Notes under the pieces: generated by a model
What the model saw: only the letters and a program-made list of their open reading frames with translations
What the model was told of the DNA's origin: nothing
The model's database searches: none
Origin: Nitrospirota bacterium
GTDB lineage: Bacteria > Nitrospirota > Nitrospiria > Nitrospirales > NS-4
Reading direction: 5' to 3'
DNA length: 5,512 nucleotides
NCBI GenBank assembly: GCA_005877525.1
Contig: VBON01000097.1
Location: forward strand, 1 to 5,512
In this document: positions 5,486 to 5,512 of the stretch, piece after piece
Layout: each line of letters starts with the position of its first letter
How positions within the stretch are numbered: the stretch's first letter is position 1
Program-made: the position numbers and the translations under genes

Positions 5486-5506
5486 AATTTATTTGAGGAC
5501 CGTCCT
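5486..5506 (-). promoter_or_regulatory. Possible -10 box and palindrome upstream of paralogue B
   Basis: On the minus strand TAAATT (5491-5486) could be a -10 element seven bases from ATG 5478. Just upstream is the perfect odd palindrome AGGAC-n-GTCCT (5496-5506), within what would be the spacer. The -35 region would be at or beyond the window edge, so the promoter cannot be confirmed. Confidence 0.25.
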
Positions 5507-5512
5507 AAGACG

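Overview
The window reads as an ordinary stretch of a Gram-negative-type bacterial chromosome with fairly high GC and dense coding on both strands. No RNA gene, insertion sequence, CRISPR array or phage module is visible. The gene mix (a bacterial GH57 amylase-like protein, an AmgK/MurU-like pair, and lineage-type membrane proteins of unknown function) would suit a Nitrospira-like member of the Nitrospirota. That assignment is an impression from protein style, not something the sequence proves.

Layout: (1) bases 1-1370, minus strand: most of a glycoside hydrolase family 57 gene. Its C-terminus runs off the left edge and its reading frame is broken near 440-452. (2) 1472-1855, plus: a small VanZ-family membrane protein, followed by a hairpin that may be a terminator. 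(3) 1856-1961: a compact regulatory region with an inverted repeat and a perfect TATAAT placed so that transcription would begin at or next to the next start codon. (4) 1962-3041 and 3105-3887, plus: a sugar kinase of the aminoglycoside-phosphotransferase fold (AmgK-like) and a sugar-1-phosphate nucleotidyltransferase (MurU-like), separated by a purine-rich leader. (5) 3859-4665 and 4726-5478, minus: two tandem paralogues of unknown function. Each has one N-terminal membrane helix, a five-cysteine cluster and a TPR-like helical tail. The first converges on murU and overlaps it by 29 bases.

How the genes may work together: in pseudomonads AmgK and MurU convert recycled N-acetylmuramate to MurNAc-1-phosphate and then UDP-MurNAc, feeding peptidoglycan synthesis without the MurA step. 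The pair here has the same order and the right catalytic motifs, so a cell-wall recycling role is the leading inference. A related nucleotide-sugar role (HddC-like) is the main alternative. VanZ proteins are also envelope-associated. The GH57 gene belongs to alpha-glucan metabolism and has no evident link to its neighbours. The paralogue pair is the least explained part of the window and the best candidate for something undescribed.
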